The notes under the pieces: generated by a model
The model's database searches: none
Seen by the model: only the letters and a program-made list of their open reading frames with translations
Told to the model about the DNA's origin: nothing
Shown: positions 7,495-15,641 of the stretch, piece by piece
Layout of the letters: every line of letters begins with the position of its first letter
Numbering within the stretch: the first letter of the stretch is position 1
Program-made: the position numbers and the translations under genes
Source of the DNA: JBAVEL01 sp049587715
GTDB taxonomy: Bacteria > Bacteroidota > Ignavibacteria > UBA10030 > UBA6906
Direction of reading: 5' to 3'
DNA: 25,301 nucleotides
NCBI GenBank assembly: GCA_049587715.1
Contig: JBAVEL010000157.1
Location: forward strand, 1 to 25,301

Positions 7495-7558
7495 TGAGCC
7501 CGAATGCCTCCCCGCCGGGGAAGAGAAGGCCCGCCGGATGAACAGGGGAGCGGCGGGA

Positions 7559-7574
7559 TTCCTGAGAATGGGAG
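7559..7574. promoter_or_regulatory. Putative activator site (UAS) of the kor operon
   Basis: The minus strand reads CTCCCA-TTCT-CAGGAA, an imperfect copy of the TTCCCA-N4-TGGGAA repeat seen before five other transcription starts. The same region also holds half-sites TTGGAA and TGGGAT in direct orientation at 7580-7595. Confidence 0.4.
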
Positions 7575-7600
7575 CCTTCTTGGAATAATTGGGATGCCCC

Positions 7601-8752
7601 TCAGAATGCGCTCGCGAAGCCCGCGCTGAGGGCGCTCGCCCGGACTTCCAGATCGTACGTGTACTCCCCGTAGAGCCGGATGTTCCTGGCCAGGAGATAG
7701 CCTCCGTGCGCCGTGAGGGTGTGGAAGGCCTGCTCTCCCTGGGTGGTCACCCGGTTGTACAGCCCCGCAGCGTACCAGGAGCTCCGGTCTCCCCCGGGTG
7801 TGTAGATGATCTCCGCCATCCCTCCCCGGGTCGTGCGCCAGGATCTCTGCGCGAGGAACAGCGGGTTGTTGTCTCTCCGTTCCACATACTGCGCGTTGAT
7901 CTCCAGAGGCTCCAGCGAGATGGTGAGATCCGGCCCCGCCATCCAGACGGTGTTGACCGCCCCGCCCGCTTCCTTCCCCCAGTAACCGAATCCGCCGATG
8001 CGCAGCGCGGCGCCGGCGTCCTGCGAGATGCGCAGCATGAGGTTCTTGTAGAGATCCCGATCAAAGTTCCGTGCGTCGTCCGCCTTCGGGATCCCGTTTC
8101 CGTTCAGGATCTCCAGCACGATGTCGGTCCCCGTCGGAAGCGCGTAGGACAGGAACACCCCCCGGTCGTAGGCCAGATTGATCCGCGAATCCCCCGGAGC
8201 CGTCCGGTAGATCTCATAGTCCTCCAGGGTGAGCCGCAGCTCCCGCTTGAAGAGGGGATCCGAGACCTGGAACTGACCCACGGCCGCATCCAGGCCCGAG
8301 TGGAAGAGGTCGTTGAACACGATATAGGCGTCCTCCACACCCGCCACGTCCCCCCGCTCGTTGAAGTAGAAATAGAAGTAGTACCCCACGTCGTGCCAGA
8401 TCTCGGCTCCCGAGAGGAGCTTCATGAGGTAGGGCGCCTGGATATCGGTGCGGCCCGAGGCCTGGGGCTGCCAGCGGACGGCTCCGTCCAGCCGGACGGC
8501 CAGGGGGAAATCCCGCAGGAGCATCAGCTCCGCGTCCCCCGTGGAGCGGTATGCGCGCGGGGACTCCCTGTCGGCCAGTCGGAAGGCGTTCCCGGCAAAC
8601 TCCTCCCCGTACGCCTTCAGCTTGGGCGCCGGGGCATGACAGGTGGTGCAGGACATGTCGTACTTGCGGGCGAAGGCGGGGATGGCCCCCGCGGGGTCCG
8701 CGGGTGCAGCCAGCAGGGCCGCCGCCAGCCCCGGGAGCAAACGGTTGTTCAT
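7601..8752 (-). CDS. Monoheme outer-membrane beta-barrel protein
   Basis: A 383-residue protein with a signal peptide (1-23), a single c-type heme motif C35-TTC-H39 within PAFARKYDMSCTTCH, and then a long run of alternating amphipathic strands ending in a terminal Phe, the usual C-terminus of outer-membrane barrels. The layout of an N-terminal heme fused to a porin-like barrel is known from uncharacterised families in cytochrome-rich bacteria. Its heme could sit at the periplasmic mouth of the barrel. It follows the 5-heme cytochrome gene by 10 bp and is last in that unit. A role in electron or solute transfer across the outer membrane is inference. Confidence 0.8.
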   Translation of the reverse strand: MNNRLLPGLAAALLAAPADPAGAIPAFARKYDMSCTTCHAPAPKLKAYGEEFAGNAFRLADRESPRAYRSTGDAELMLLRDFPLAVRLDGAVRWQPQASGRTDIQAPYLMKLLSGAEIWHDVGYYFYFYFNERGDVAGVEDAYIVFNDLFHSGLDAAVGQFQVSDPLFKRELRLTLEDYEIYRTAPGDSRINLAYDRGVFLSYALPTGTDIVLEILNGNGIPKADDARNFDRDLYKNLMLRISQDAGAALRIGGFGYWGKEAGGAVNTVWMAGPDLTISLEPLEINAQYVERRDNNPLFLAQRSWRTTRGGMAEIIYTPGGDRSSWYAAGLYNRVTTQGEQAFHTLTAHGGYLLARNIRLYGEYTYDLEVRASALSAGFASAF

Positions 8753-8762
8753 GGCTCTTCTC

Positions 8763-10115
8763 CTACGGGAGTATGGTCAGGGACGTGGTGTGCCTGTTCA
8801 CCTCGATGATCTCCGCCTCCTCCAGCGGCACCTTCAGGAATTCCGCCACGGGGCGGGGGAGTTTCTGGTAGTTGAGCACCGCATACACAGTGAGCGGCCC
8901 CGGGGCGATGTCCTCGGGAATCCTCCATGTGCAGTGTTCGGTCTTTGTCTCCCGCGGGCCGATCCGGTAGTCGGGGCCGAAGGAGGCGGTGTTCCACTGC
9001 ATGATGGTCATGCGGCCTTCGGGGTCCAGGTAGGGGAGCCGGAAGATGCGGTCGCCTGCGGGAACACCGTCTCTCTGGATCCCTCCGAAGCCCTCCAGGT
9101 TCAGGGGAATCCCCAGGTCCTGGTAGGCGCGCACATCGGCCGCAATGGTATAGTCCTCTCCGTCAAAGCCCTTCCTGTCCACGGGAAGGTGGTGGATGTG
9201 GCCCGCCGCGTCCACGGCTTCCACGTGGAGCCAGACCAGGCGCTCCTCCGCCGAACCGGTGGGGAACTTATGCCCCGTCTTCTGGTTGAACAGGGCCACC
9301 GTGATCCGGACGCTCTCCCCCGGCTCCGCCTCCCGCACATCGGGATGGACCCGCAGCTCCACGGTACCCCGCACCTTGCCGGGGTCGTGCGCCCCGTGGA
9401 AGAGGTGCTGCCTGGCGTCCGGGACGGCGGGGAGGAGCTCCGCCACGGCTCCGGGGGCCCGGGTCATGTGGCAGTCCTGACATCGCACGCCCGCCTCCGC
9501 ATACGGCCCCTCCTTCCACTCCAGGTGCGTGGACTTCACCCAGGCCCCGTACGGGCTCTTCTCATTGTGGCAGGTCCCGCAGAGCTCCGCGCTCCGGATG
9601 AAATCGGACGATTCCGTCCGGTGCACCGGGGAATCCTCCCCCGCGCGGGGGCCGTACTTCACGGGGCCCGGCCGGGAGATGAAGTTGAAGTTGTGGGGCA
9701 CCTCGCCAATGAAGCCCGTTGCCGTGTGGCACACGTCGCAGGAAACCGATTCGTTGGCGCGGCTCCCTTCGGACGGGCGGGGGGGAGGCACATCCCCCGC
9801 CAGAAAGGCCGTGGGGGCATGGCACCCGTTGCAGCCGGCTCTGACGCCGGCCACCTTCGGGTCCTTCTCGGCGTGCGGCACGGCCAGATGGAAGTACTCG
9901 ATCTCGTCCCAGTGGTGCGTGTAGGCCTGCGACATCATGGCTTGCTGCCACTGCCTGTAGAAGTCCACGTGGCAGGATGTGCCGCAGAACTCCGGGGTCT
10001 CGAAATCCTCATACGAGAGGGTGCCGAGGGCCTCCTCTCCCGCCTTGGGAGCGGGTTGTGCGGCGAGCGCGGAGGCAAGGACGGGGGTAAGGAAAAAGGC
10101 GGGGAGACACTTCAT
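8763..10115 (-). CDS. Pentaheme cytochrome c with C-terminal beta domain
   Basis: A 450-residue protein with a signal peptide (1-19). It has five heme motifs: CGTSCH at 44-49 (CX3CH), then CNGCH, CDVCH, CGTCH and CQDCH. The C-terminal half has no hemes and looks like a beta-rich domain, beginning with a stretch that contains NQKTGHKFPTGSAEER, seen in cytochrome c554-like multiheme proteins. The ATG at 10115 is preceded by GGAGG on its strand and by a sigma-54-like element at 10153-10168. It is co-transcribed with the monoheme barrel. Probably a periplasmic or secreted electron carrier; an oxidoreductase activity is possible but no catalytic site is evident. Confidence 0.82.
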   Translation of the reverse strand: MKCLPAFFLTPVLASALAAQPAPKAGEEALGTLSYEDFETPEFCGTSCHVDFYRQWQQAMMSQAYTHHWDEIEYFHLAVPHAEKDPKVAGVRAGCNGCHAPTAFLAGDVPPPRPSEGSRANESVSCDVCHTATGFIGEVPHNFNFISRPGPVKYGPRAGEDSPVHRTESSDFIRSAELCGTCHNEKSPYGAWVKSTHLEWKEGPYAEAGVRCQDCHMTRAPGAVAELLPAVPDARQHLFHGAHDPGKVRGTVELRVHPDVREAEPGESVRITVALFNQKTGHKFPTGSAEERLVWLHVEAVDAAGHIHHLPVDRKGFDGEDYTIAADVRAYQDLGIPLNLEGFGGIQRDGVPAGDRIFRLPYLDPEGRMTIMQWNTASFGPDYRIGPRETKTEHCTWRIPEDIAPGPLTVYAVLNYQKLPRPVAEFLKVPLEEAEIIEVNRHTTSLTILP

Positions 10116-10152
10116 AACGGATCCTCCATAGGGATGCTTCCGCCGCGGGGTC

Positions 10153-10168
10153 AACAAACCAAATGCCA
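10153..10168 (-). promoter_or_regulatory. Sigma-54-like promoter of the pentaheme operon
   Basis: The minus strand reads TGGCAT-TTGGT-TTGTT, with -24/-12 spacing. The -12 half is TTGT rather than TTGC. The element ends 37 bp before the start codon, and an activator-like repeat lies 48 bp upstream. Confidence 0.5.
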
Positions 10169-10216
10169 CGGAAATCCCCTCCGGAGAGGCGGCCTGCGCC
10201 CCCCGCCGGGTGTGCG

Positions 10217-10232
10217 TTCCCAAAGCCGGGAG
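10217..10232. promoter_or_regulatory. Putative activator site (UAS) of the pentaheme operon
   Basis: TTCCCA-AAGC-CGGGAG has one perfect and one imperfect half of the shared repeat. A weaker look-alike (TTCCCC-GGGC-CCGGGT) begins 32 bp further upstream at 10249. Confidence 0.4.
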
Positions 10233-10290
10233 CCGGCCGCAGGGGCCGTTCCCCGGGCCCGGGTATGCTGCGGGGCGCCCATTCCCCCCC

Positions 10291-10325
10291 AAAAAAGGAG
10301 GTCCCGCCGGGGTATCCGGCGGGAC
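10291..10325 (-). terminator. Rho-independent terminator of the porin-cytochrome operon
   Basis: GTCCCGCCGG and CCGGCGGGAC form perfect 10-bp arms around a 5-base loop (10301-10325). On the minus strand this is followed by CTCCTTTTTT (10291-10300). It lies about 58 bp after the stop codon of the 11-heme lipoprotein gene and separates the two cytochrome operons. Confidence 0.85.
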
Positions 10326-10382
10326 TCATGAAGAGGTTTCCTTCCCCGCGCCGCTCCTGTCGGAGCGGGCGGGCTCTTCGGG

Positions 10383-11579
10383 TTACTCGAAAGCTCTCTC
10401 CTGAGCGAACACGTTCACCCTGCCGTTCAGGTGCCGCACCTTGTCGATGATCGCCCCGGAGCTGTTCATGATGCCCGTGTGGCAGTCGGCGCATTCGTTC
10501 AGCGTGCGGGAGGCGTGGCCCGTGGGAGGAAGTCCGTGGCATGTGCCGCAGGCGGCCCCTGTGGCTCCCCCCGTCCAGGCGGGTGCGAAGTTGGCCCCCC
10601 GCATCTCGTCCGCCGTGTATGCAAACGGGTAGGGCGAGCCCGCACGCGGGAGAGTCCAGTTTCCGTGGCAGAAGCTGTTGCGGCAGCGGAGTGTTGCGGA
10701 CTCATACACGGGCACTGGGTCCGCCACCGTGGGATCCGCCGTGGCCAGGGGCGCCCGGATGACCACCTCGGCGGGTGCGGGACTGTCCACGTGACCCGGC
10801 TCGTACACCCCGCCGGGGACCGTGTGGCAATGTCCGCAGATCATCACCGCCGTTGCGTACCGGCCGCCCCCCGTGTAGTGCCGCTGGTGGGCGCCCACTC
10901 CGCGCTCGCCGGAGGAGGTTGCCCCCGCCAGGTCGGGGGGAGGAGCCGCGTTCTGCCCTCCGTGACATGTCACGCAGTTCTCGGGTCCTGCGGGCCGGCT
11001 GTGACAGCCAGCCGTGCGGCACGAGACCTCCGTGCGTCCTCCCGCATAGGTTGCCCCGTGGCACCCGCGGCAGGAGCGCATGTCCCAGGAGAGATCCCTG
11101 ATGAAAACCCCGTGGAAGGATGCGGAATCCGGCTCCGCCCATCCCCCCGCATGCGGATAAGACGAGTGGCAGGAGAGGCAGGATATCCCGCTTGTCCCCC
11201 CCGCAAAGTCCGCTCCGTGGCAGGCCCCGCACGGGGCGACGTCCCACGAAGAGCCCCCCAGGAACTCTCCGTGGAACATCGCCGAAGAACTGTCGGACCA
11301 CTGGGCGCCGTGCGGGTAGGAGGCGTGGCAGGAGAAGCAGGAGACCCCGCTCGTGCCTCCGTTGTAGGATCGGGCATGGCACCTGGTGCAGGACCCCGCG
11401 TCGTATCCGGAGCTGCGCAGCACCGCTCCGTGAAACAGCGCCGAGGAACTGTCGCTCCACCCCTCCTCATGCACCCCCGACGGGGATCCCGCCGGCAGGT
11501 CCGTCTTCAGCTCGCTGCAGCCCGCCAGAGCCGCTGCGAGCGCGAACCACACGGCGGCCTGCACACGATGAGGAGTCAT
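10383..11579 (-). CDS. Undecaheme c-type lipoprotein with CX4CH motifs
   Basis: A 398-residue lipoprotein with lipobox LAGC (Cys21). It carries 11 heme motifs: nine CxxCH plus two CX4CH (CRTAGCH and CRNSFCH). The CX4CH followed by CxxCH arrangement matches the Geobacter-type CxxxxCH...CxxCH domain (TIGR01904). The N-terminal half is three tandem repeats of about 52 residues (WSDSSSA/FHG ... GGTSG ... CxxCH). The ATG at 11579 is chosen because GGGAGAGGG precedes it and it places the lipobox correctly; 11606 is an upstream alternative. As the last gene of the operon it probably encodes a surface-exposed terminal reductase or wire subunit on the outer membrane. Confidence 0.85.
   Translation of the reverse strand: MTPHRVQAAVWFALAAALAGCSELKTDLPAGSPSGVHEEGWSDSSSALFHGAVLRSSGYDAGSCTRCHARSYNGGTSGVSCFSCHASYPHGAQWSDSSSAMFHGEFLGGSSWDVAPCGACHGADFAGGTSGISCLSCHSSYPHAGGWAEPDSASFHGVFIRDLSWDMRSCRGCHGATYAGGRTEVSCRTAGCHSRPAGPENCVTCHGGQNAAPPPDLAGATSSGERGVGAHQRHYTGGGRYATAVMICGHCHTVPGGVYEPGHVDSPAPAEVVIRAPLATADPTVADPVPVYESATLRCRNSFCHGNWTLPRAGSPYPFAYTADEMRGANFAPAWTGGATGAACGTCHGLPPTGHASRTLNECADCHTGIMNSSGAIIDKVRHLNGRVNVFAQERAFE
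11000..11460 (-). repeat. Threefold tandem diheme repeat inside the undecaheme gene
   Basis: Three successive units of about 52 codons share WSDSSS-A-FHG, two heme motifs about 20 residues apart, and GGTSG between them. The third unit is diverged: it begins WAEPDSASFHG, and its second heme motif has become CX4CH. Boundaries are approximate. Confidence 0.7.
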
Positions 11580-11613
11580 GGTCGTGCCCTCTCCCGGAAT
11601 GGTCATGTGCCTT

Positions 11614-12774
11614 CTACGGGTTGTTGGCCAGGTGCGCGATGGACGCCCGGAGCAGTTCCTTCGCGTACGGGGCGTTGTGCACGCCCACGCTCAGGTCATG
11701 CTCCACAAAGTAGTAGTTGTACAGCGCCCCCGCCCGAACCCCGGGAATGATGACCAGTGGACTGCCGGTGGAAGCCCGCACCAGCCCGAAGTCGGGGGAT
11801 GTCTCCACCGTATCCACCCAGCCGCGGCGGCCCAGGATCGTAAACAGGGAATCCAGCAGGCTGTGCACGTCGGTCTGGACGTTGTTGTAGTTCAGGTTCG
11901 CCAGCGTGGCGGAATGGCAGCCCGCCGTCTTGCATCCCAGCGTCAGGAAGTTCTCCGCCCCGTGGAAGTCGTAGCGCAGGTTCATCGTGTGGCCGCCTGC
12001 GCGGCCGGCTCCGCCGCCGATGGGATTGGCCATGTGGCAGATGCCGCAGCCGCTCTGCTGAATGGCCGGGGCCGCCGTGTGGGGCGAATTCGGGGTGCCC
12101 ACCGTGTACTCGGGAAGGTCCGTAAACCCGCCCGTCCCCAGAAGCATCTGGCCCTGCACGCCGTAGTGCGCATACCAGCGGCTGGTCGTGATCCTGAGGG
12201 TGTCGGCCGCGCCGTTCATCTTGGGGCTCATGCTCCGGGTCTGGTGGCACTGGATGCAGAGATTCCCCGGGCCGTAGTTGAACGTGGCATCCGGCACTCC
12301 CGTGATCTGGGACGCGATCGTCACCGGAGCATCAGTCCGGAGCGAGAAATCCGCCCGCAGGTGGGGGGAATGGCAGGAGAAGCACCCCATGGGGCTCGGC
12401 TGCAGGATGTCCACCGCCGGGAGGCCCTTCATCCGGCGGATGAAGCCCTCGGTGGAATGGCATCCGGCGCAGGAGGCCGAGTTGCGCTCATAGTCCCCTC
12501 CGTAGGCATGCTTGGAGGCCTGCCACTGATAGACCCGCGCCGCCACGAAGTAGGTGGTGTCGATGTCGGGCGAGTGGCAGACGCCGCACCTGATGCTGTC
12601 GGCAAACCCGTCCAGGTTGAAGCCGGCTCCCGCAGGGCCGGTGGGACCCGCAGGTCCCTGCGGTCCGGCCGGACCCGCCGGCCCCGGAGGACCCTCCGGC
12701 CCCTCGCAACCGGGAACGATCGCGAGGAGCAGCACTGCGGCCAGGAAAAGGGCCGTAGCAAAGAGTCTGGTCAT
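11614..12774 (-). CDS. Hexaheme c-type lipoprotein with collagen-like stalk
   Basis: A 386-residue lipoprotein (lipobox VPGC, Cys23). Immediately after the lipidated Cys come about nine G-x-y triplets (GPEGPPGPAGPAGPQ and onward, residues 25-51), a collagen-like segment. Six heme motifs follow: CGVCH, CAGCH, CFSCH, CIQCH, CGICH and CKTAGCH (CX4CH). The ATG at 12774 has a strong GGAGGA upstream; the longer reading to 12873 lacks this and would hide the signal peptide. Co-operonic with the porin and 12-heme protein, it is a candidate extracellular cytochrome held off the membrane by the stalk. Whether the G-x-y run trimerises is unknown. Confidence 0.85.
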   Translation of the reverse strand: MTRLFATALFLAAVLLLAIVPGCEGPEGPPGPAGPAGPQGPAGPTGPAGAGFNLDGFADSIRCGVCHSPDIDTTYFVAARVYQWQASKHAYGGDYERNSASCAGCHSTEGFIRRMKGLPAVDILQPSPMGCFSCHSPHLRADFSLRTDAPVTIASQITGVPDATFNYGPGNLCIQCHQTRSMSPKMNGAADTLRITTSRWYAHYGVQGQMLLGTGGFTDLPEYTVGTPNSPHTAAPAIQQSGCGICHMANPIGGGAGRAGGHTMNLRYDFHGAENFLTLGCKTAGCHSATLANLNYNNVQTDVHSLLDSLFTILGRRGWVDTVETSPDFGLVRASTGSPLVIIPGVRAGALYNYYFVEHDLSVGVHNAPYAKELLRASIAHLANNP

Positions 12775-12811
12775 AGCTTCCTCCTTGTGTAGGTGGTGGA
12801 TGGGAAGGTTC

Positions 12812-13870
12812 CTATCGAACGCTTCCTGTTTCGTCATGACACGTGAGGCACACGGGGTCGCGTCCCTCCACATCGTGGCATGTCACGCAAGACTCGATAT
12901 CCCGCCGCGCCTCCTCTGCATGCAGGCCTCCTCCGCTTCCGGCCCCGAGGGTGGCATATCCGGGCGCGTCGTGGGAAGGGGGCCGGAACATCTGTTCGGT
13001 GACGTTCCCCCCCGCCGCGTGGCATGCCGCACAGAACTCCCTGACGCTGTGGCACGCCCGGCAGTCGGACAGCCGGGCCCGGGCATCCGTCCCGTGCGTG
13101 AAGCGGTAGTCCAGACTGTGGACGTTCTCGAGAGCGGTCCTGTCGGGCCCGTCCTGCGGGATTCTCCGCACGCCGCCGTCGCCCTGGAGGTCCCTCCCCC
13201 CGAAACCCTTCAACTCCGGATGCAGGTGGCATTCCTGGCAGAACCCCCCCGTGTGGCAGAGGGAGCACTCGGCCTCCAGACCCCCGATCCGGCTCGCATC
13301 CGCGTGCGTGCGGAGGAAATCGGCGGCCTTGTGGTCCGGCGGAATGAGGGTTGTGAAGTCCGTGTGGCAGAGCTCGCAGGCGTTGGACTGCTCCCGGTCG
13401 TTGTGGCAGGCGGCGCAGGTCTCCATGGAGGGAAGGTGTCCCGTACCCGTGGCTTCCGCCGTCTCGATGCCCCCATGGCAGGCTCCACACTCCATGCCGG
13501 CTTCCACATGAGAGGCGTGGGGGAAGATGAGATTCGTCTCCACGGGGCGGAGGGGCTCCAGCACACCCTCCTCGTGGCATGCGGTGCAACCCTCGGGGTT
13601 CTCCACGTCGTGGCACGCGGCGCAGGCTGCCTTCGGGGAAAGCAGGTTGTCCCGGGCGGATGTGCTGGCGGCGGCTGCTCCGTGGCAGGTCCCGCATTCC
13701 GCGCCCCCGTCCTGCACGTGCAGGCGGTGGGAGAACTTGATGAGCCGGGGCCGGTCCGGATCCGCCGGGCGGTCCGTCCGTGAGGGAGGCATCCGCGGAT
13801 CGGCCCAGACCAGGGCCAGGAGAGCCGCCCCTGCCGCGAGGCCGGTGAGCGCCCGATGTCGTGGTGTCAT
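12812..13870 (-). CDS. Dodecaheme periplasmic cytochrome c
   Basis: A 352-residue protein with an N-terminal signal segment (hydrophobic 8-23) and 12 CxxCH motifs spread evenly along the chain. Many extra His residues (e.g. FSHRLHV, FPHASHV) can serve as distal ligands, as in class III/decaheme-type wires. No lipobox is present. It starts 13 bp after the porin gene, the arrangement expected for the cytochrome that inserts into an outer-membrane barrel (MtrA- or OmaB-like role). No sequence identity to those proteins is claimed. It would accept electrons from the inner-membrane quinol oxidases and pass them through the barrel. Confidence 0.88.
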   Translation of the reverse strand: MTPRHRALTGLAAGAALLALVWADPRMPPSRTDRPADPDRPRLIKFSHRLHVQDGGAECGTCHGAAAASTSARDNLLSPKAACAACHDVENPEGCTACHEEGVLEPLRPVETNLIFPHASHVEAGMECGACHGGIETAEATGTGHLPSMETCAACHNDREQSNACELCHTDFTTLIPPDHKAADFLRTHADASRIGGLEAECSLCHTGGFCQECHLHPELKGFGGRDLQGDGGVRRIPQDGPDRTALENVHSLDYRFTHGTDARARLSDCRACHSVREFCAACHAAGGNVTEQMFRPPSHDAPGYATLGAGSGGGLHAEEARRDIESCVTCHDVEGRDPVCLTCHDETGSVR

Positions 13871-13883
13871 GGGCCCGTGGCTC

Positions 13884-15188
13884 CTAAAGAATCGTGAGTC
13901 GTTCCGTGAACCAGAAACTGAGCGTCCCCAGAATCCGCAGGTCGCTCCGGTAGATGCTGTTCGTCAGATACTGGACCCGCACGTCCGCCGACACCATCCG
14001 GTGCGGCCGCAGGGCGGCTCCCGCGCTTGCCGCCACCGTATTCCGGTGCTCGGGAGCCCCCGGCGTCCGGTACCGGGACCAGGAGAGGGATGCCCCCGGC
14101 ACAAGGGTCCGCTCGAGAAGGGGGAAAGCCCCCTGGAGCGCCACGCTGTGGAGCTCCCCCGCCTCTCCCGTGCTCCCGCGGTAGCTCAGCCGGATGTTGT
14201 CGTGGGAGAAGCCTGCCGTCGCGCGGAAACTCTCCTCGCCGTTGTACGCCACGAACGCCCCCCGCAGGAATCCCCGGAGGCGGGGCCTGAACAGGTACTC
14301 CATCCCGGATTCGAATTCGTTGACGGGGGAGGCGGCAAACACTTCAAAAAAGGATCCGTAGGAGATGCGCGGGGAGCGGTGCAGGAACTCCCCCGTCACC
14401 GTGAGCCGGTCGGAGGCCTGTGCGCGCACGCTGAACCGGGCCCTCTGGATCTGGTTCCGGTGGAGGTCGTGGTCGTACCGGCCGGAAAAGACCACAAGAT
14501 CGGTCCGGTAGAGAGCGTCCCCGCTCGCGATCTGCTCCCGGTCGGGAGGCGGCTCCACATACAGGGCCGCCGGCTCGTACAGGGAATCGGGTCGCAGGGT
14601 CCAGTAGGCAGTCCGCTCGCGGTGTCTCTTGACATAGCTCAGGCCGGCCCTCAGTCCGGGGGCCGGGGTTCCGTACACCTGGGCGCCGAACAGGTGGTTC
14701 TCCCGGAGCGGCCTCCAGGAGTTCAAAGAGAGATCGGCGGGTATGTTCGCTCCTCCGTAGAGGGTGACCCGCCACGCGTTGTCCCCCGGCCGCAGGCTCA
14801 GGAGCGCTCCATCCAGGGTGCCCGAGCCCGCCCCCGCATAGAACGGAAGGCGCCCGACGGAAAGGTCCGCCGCGCCGCCGATGTCCCTCCACCTCCCGTA
14901 CAGATGCCAGGCGCGGAGGTCCGGCCCCTCATCCAGCCGCTTCTGCACCTGCACCGCCCCCTGAAGGTGGGTGTGGAGCCCGATGTCGCCCTGCACGATG
15001 TCCAGCAGAACAGACTGGTAGGCGCGGGTGATCCGCCGGGAGGCATCCACGGTGTCGAATTTCTGACGGGAGGAGATGGAGGAAATGAACCGCCCGTTCA
15101 CGAGCTGGGCCGTGAGGTGGGCCGGAAGAACTGCCAGGAGAAACGCCGGAAAGAACATAACAGCGCGCCGCAGGGTGGGGGTCTCCAT
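13884..15188 (-). CDS. Outer-membrane porin-like beta-barrel of a porin-cytochrome conduit
   Basis: A 434-residue protein with a signal peptide (about 1-27, ending at AHLTAQ) and many alternating polar/hydrophobic strands separated by charged turns, for example AWHLYGRWRDIGGAADLSVG and RFSVRAQASDRLTVTGEFLH. It has no heme motif. As first gene of the operon porin, 12-heme, 6-heme lipoprotein, 11-heme lipoprotein, it matches the organisation of porin-cytochrome conduits (OmbB/OmaB/OmcB or MtrB/MtrA/MtrC). Its leader is 133 bp downstream of a good sigma-54-like element. GGAG precedes the ATG. It could also be an unrelated porin; context is the main argument. Confidence 0.8.
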   Translation of the reverse strand: METPTLRRAVMFFPAFLLAVLPAHLTAQLVNGRFISSISSRQKFDTVDASRRITRAYQSVLLDIVQGDIGLHTHLQGAVQVQKRLDEGPDLRAWHLYGRWRDIGGAADLSVGRLPFYAGAGSGTLDGALLSLRPGDNAWRVTLYGGANIPADLSLNSWRPLRENHLFGAQVYGTPAPGLRAGLSYVKRHRERTAYWTLRPDSLYEPAALYVEPPPDREQIASGDALYRTDLVVFSGRYDHDLHRNQIQRARFSVRAQASDRLTVTGEFLHRSPRISYGSFFEVFAASPVNEFESGMEYLFRPRLRGFLRGAFVAYNGEESFRATAGFSHDNIRLSYRGSTGEAGELHSVALQGAFPLLERTLVPGASLSWSRYRTPGAPEHRNTVAASAGAALRPHRMVSADVRVQYLTNSIYRSDLRILGTLSFWFTERLTIL

Positions 15189-15321
15189 GGGTGCTCCAGT
15201 CTGTTATGTTGTTGCCGGGAACTTGTGCAAAACTGCGACAAAAGTCAACGAAGAACTCTCTTTGGATGCACGCGGGGTGTGGGGTCCTCTCCGCACCCCC
15301 GGAAGGATCGTCTTTATTCTG

Positions 15322-15337
15322 CGCAACCCGCATGCCA
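15322..15337 (-). promoter_or_regulatory. Sigma-54 promoter of the porin-cytochrome operon
   Basis: The minus strand reads TGGCAT-GCGGG-TTGCG, the best match in the window to TGGCACG-N4-TTGCW, with both GG at -24 and GC at -12. The nearest activator repeat is 58 bp upstream. Confidence 0.7.
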
Positions 15338-15395
15338 CCCCTTTGGGGCCTGATTCCTTCCGGGTGGCGGGGGACGCAACGCTCGCATCCGGAAC

Positions 15396-15411
15396 TTCCC
15401 AAACATGGGAA
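15396..15411. promoter_or_regulatory. Activator site (UAS), perfect copy
   Basis: TTCCCA-AACA-TGGGAA is a perfect inverted repeat; one further base pair on each side (C/G) also matches. It is the most symmetric of the six shared sites and sits 58 bp upstream of the porin sigma-54 element. Confidence 0.6.
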
Positions 15412-15591
15412 GGGCGGGGGCATTTCACGCCGGGGCGGCGTTCCTCGACAGCCCGTGGGCTCAGCCCAGCTCCCGACTGAAGCCCCCCGCGTGGTATTGT
15501 TTCGGAATCTGCGTTTTTCGCCTGTTTCGCCCGCCGGACTTGGAGTGTTGGAATGTTGAAAAAAACAACACAAACCGAAAAACGGCCCTGT

Positions 15592-15620
15592 TTGCTATTT
15601 CCTGCGCATTTCGGTATCAT
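15592..15620 (+). promoter_or_regulatory. Sigma-70-like promoter of the kinase/activator operon
   Basis: TTGCTA (15592-15597), 17 bp, then TATCAT (15615-15620). It ends 21 bp before the kinase ATG, so the transcript leader would be short. This suggests the regulators are made independently of sigma-54. Confidence 0.55.
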
Positions 15621-15641
15621 GTACCCCTGGAAGACGATCGC

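Larger units (their letters stand above)
15189..15641. other. Divergent regulatory region, no gene
   Basis: This 453 bp gap between the porin gene (leftward) and the histidine kinase gene (rightward) holds no supported gene. It contains a sigma-54-like promoter facing left, a perfect activator-like repeat, and a sigma-70-like promoter facing right, each listed separately. A minus-strand TTGACT near 15248 could be a second, weaker porin promoter, but no good -10 follows it. Confidence 0.7.

Noticed and set aside
8643..10331. 562-codon plus-strand frame opposite the pentaheme gene
   Set aside because: Antisense shadow; the minus frame has signal peptide, heme motifs and Shine-Dalgarno.
15225..15255. 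GAC-AAAA-GTC in the porin leader as a third copy of the polymerase-operon operator
   Set aside because: Arms are only three bases at matching spacing; not distinguishable from chance.
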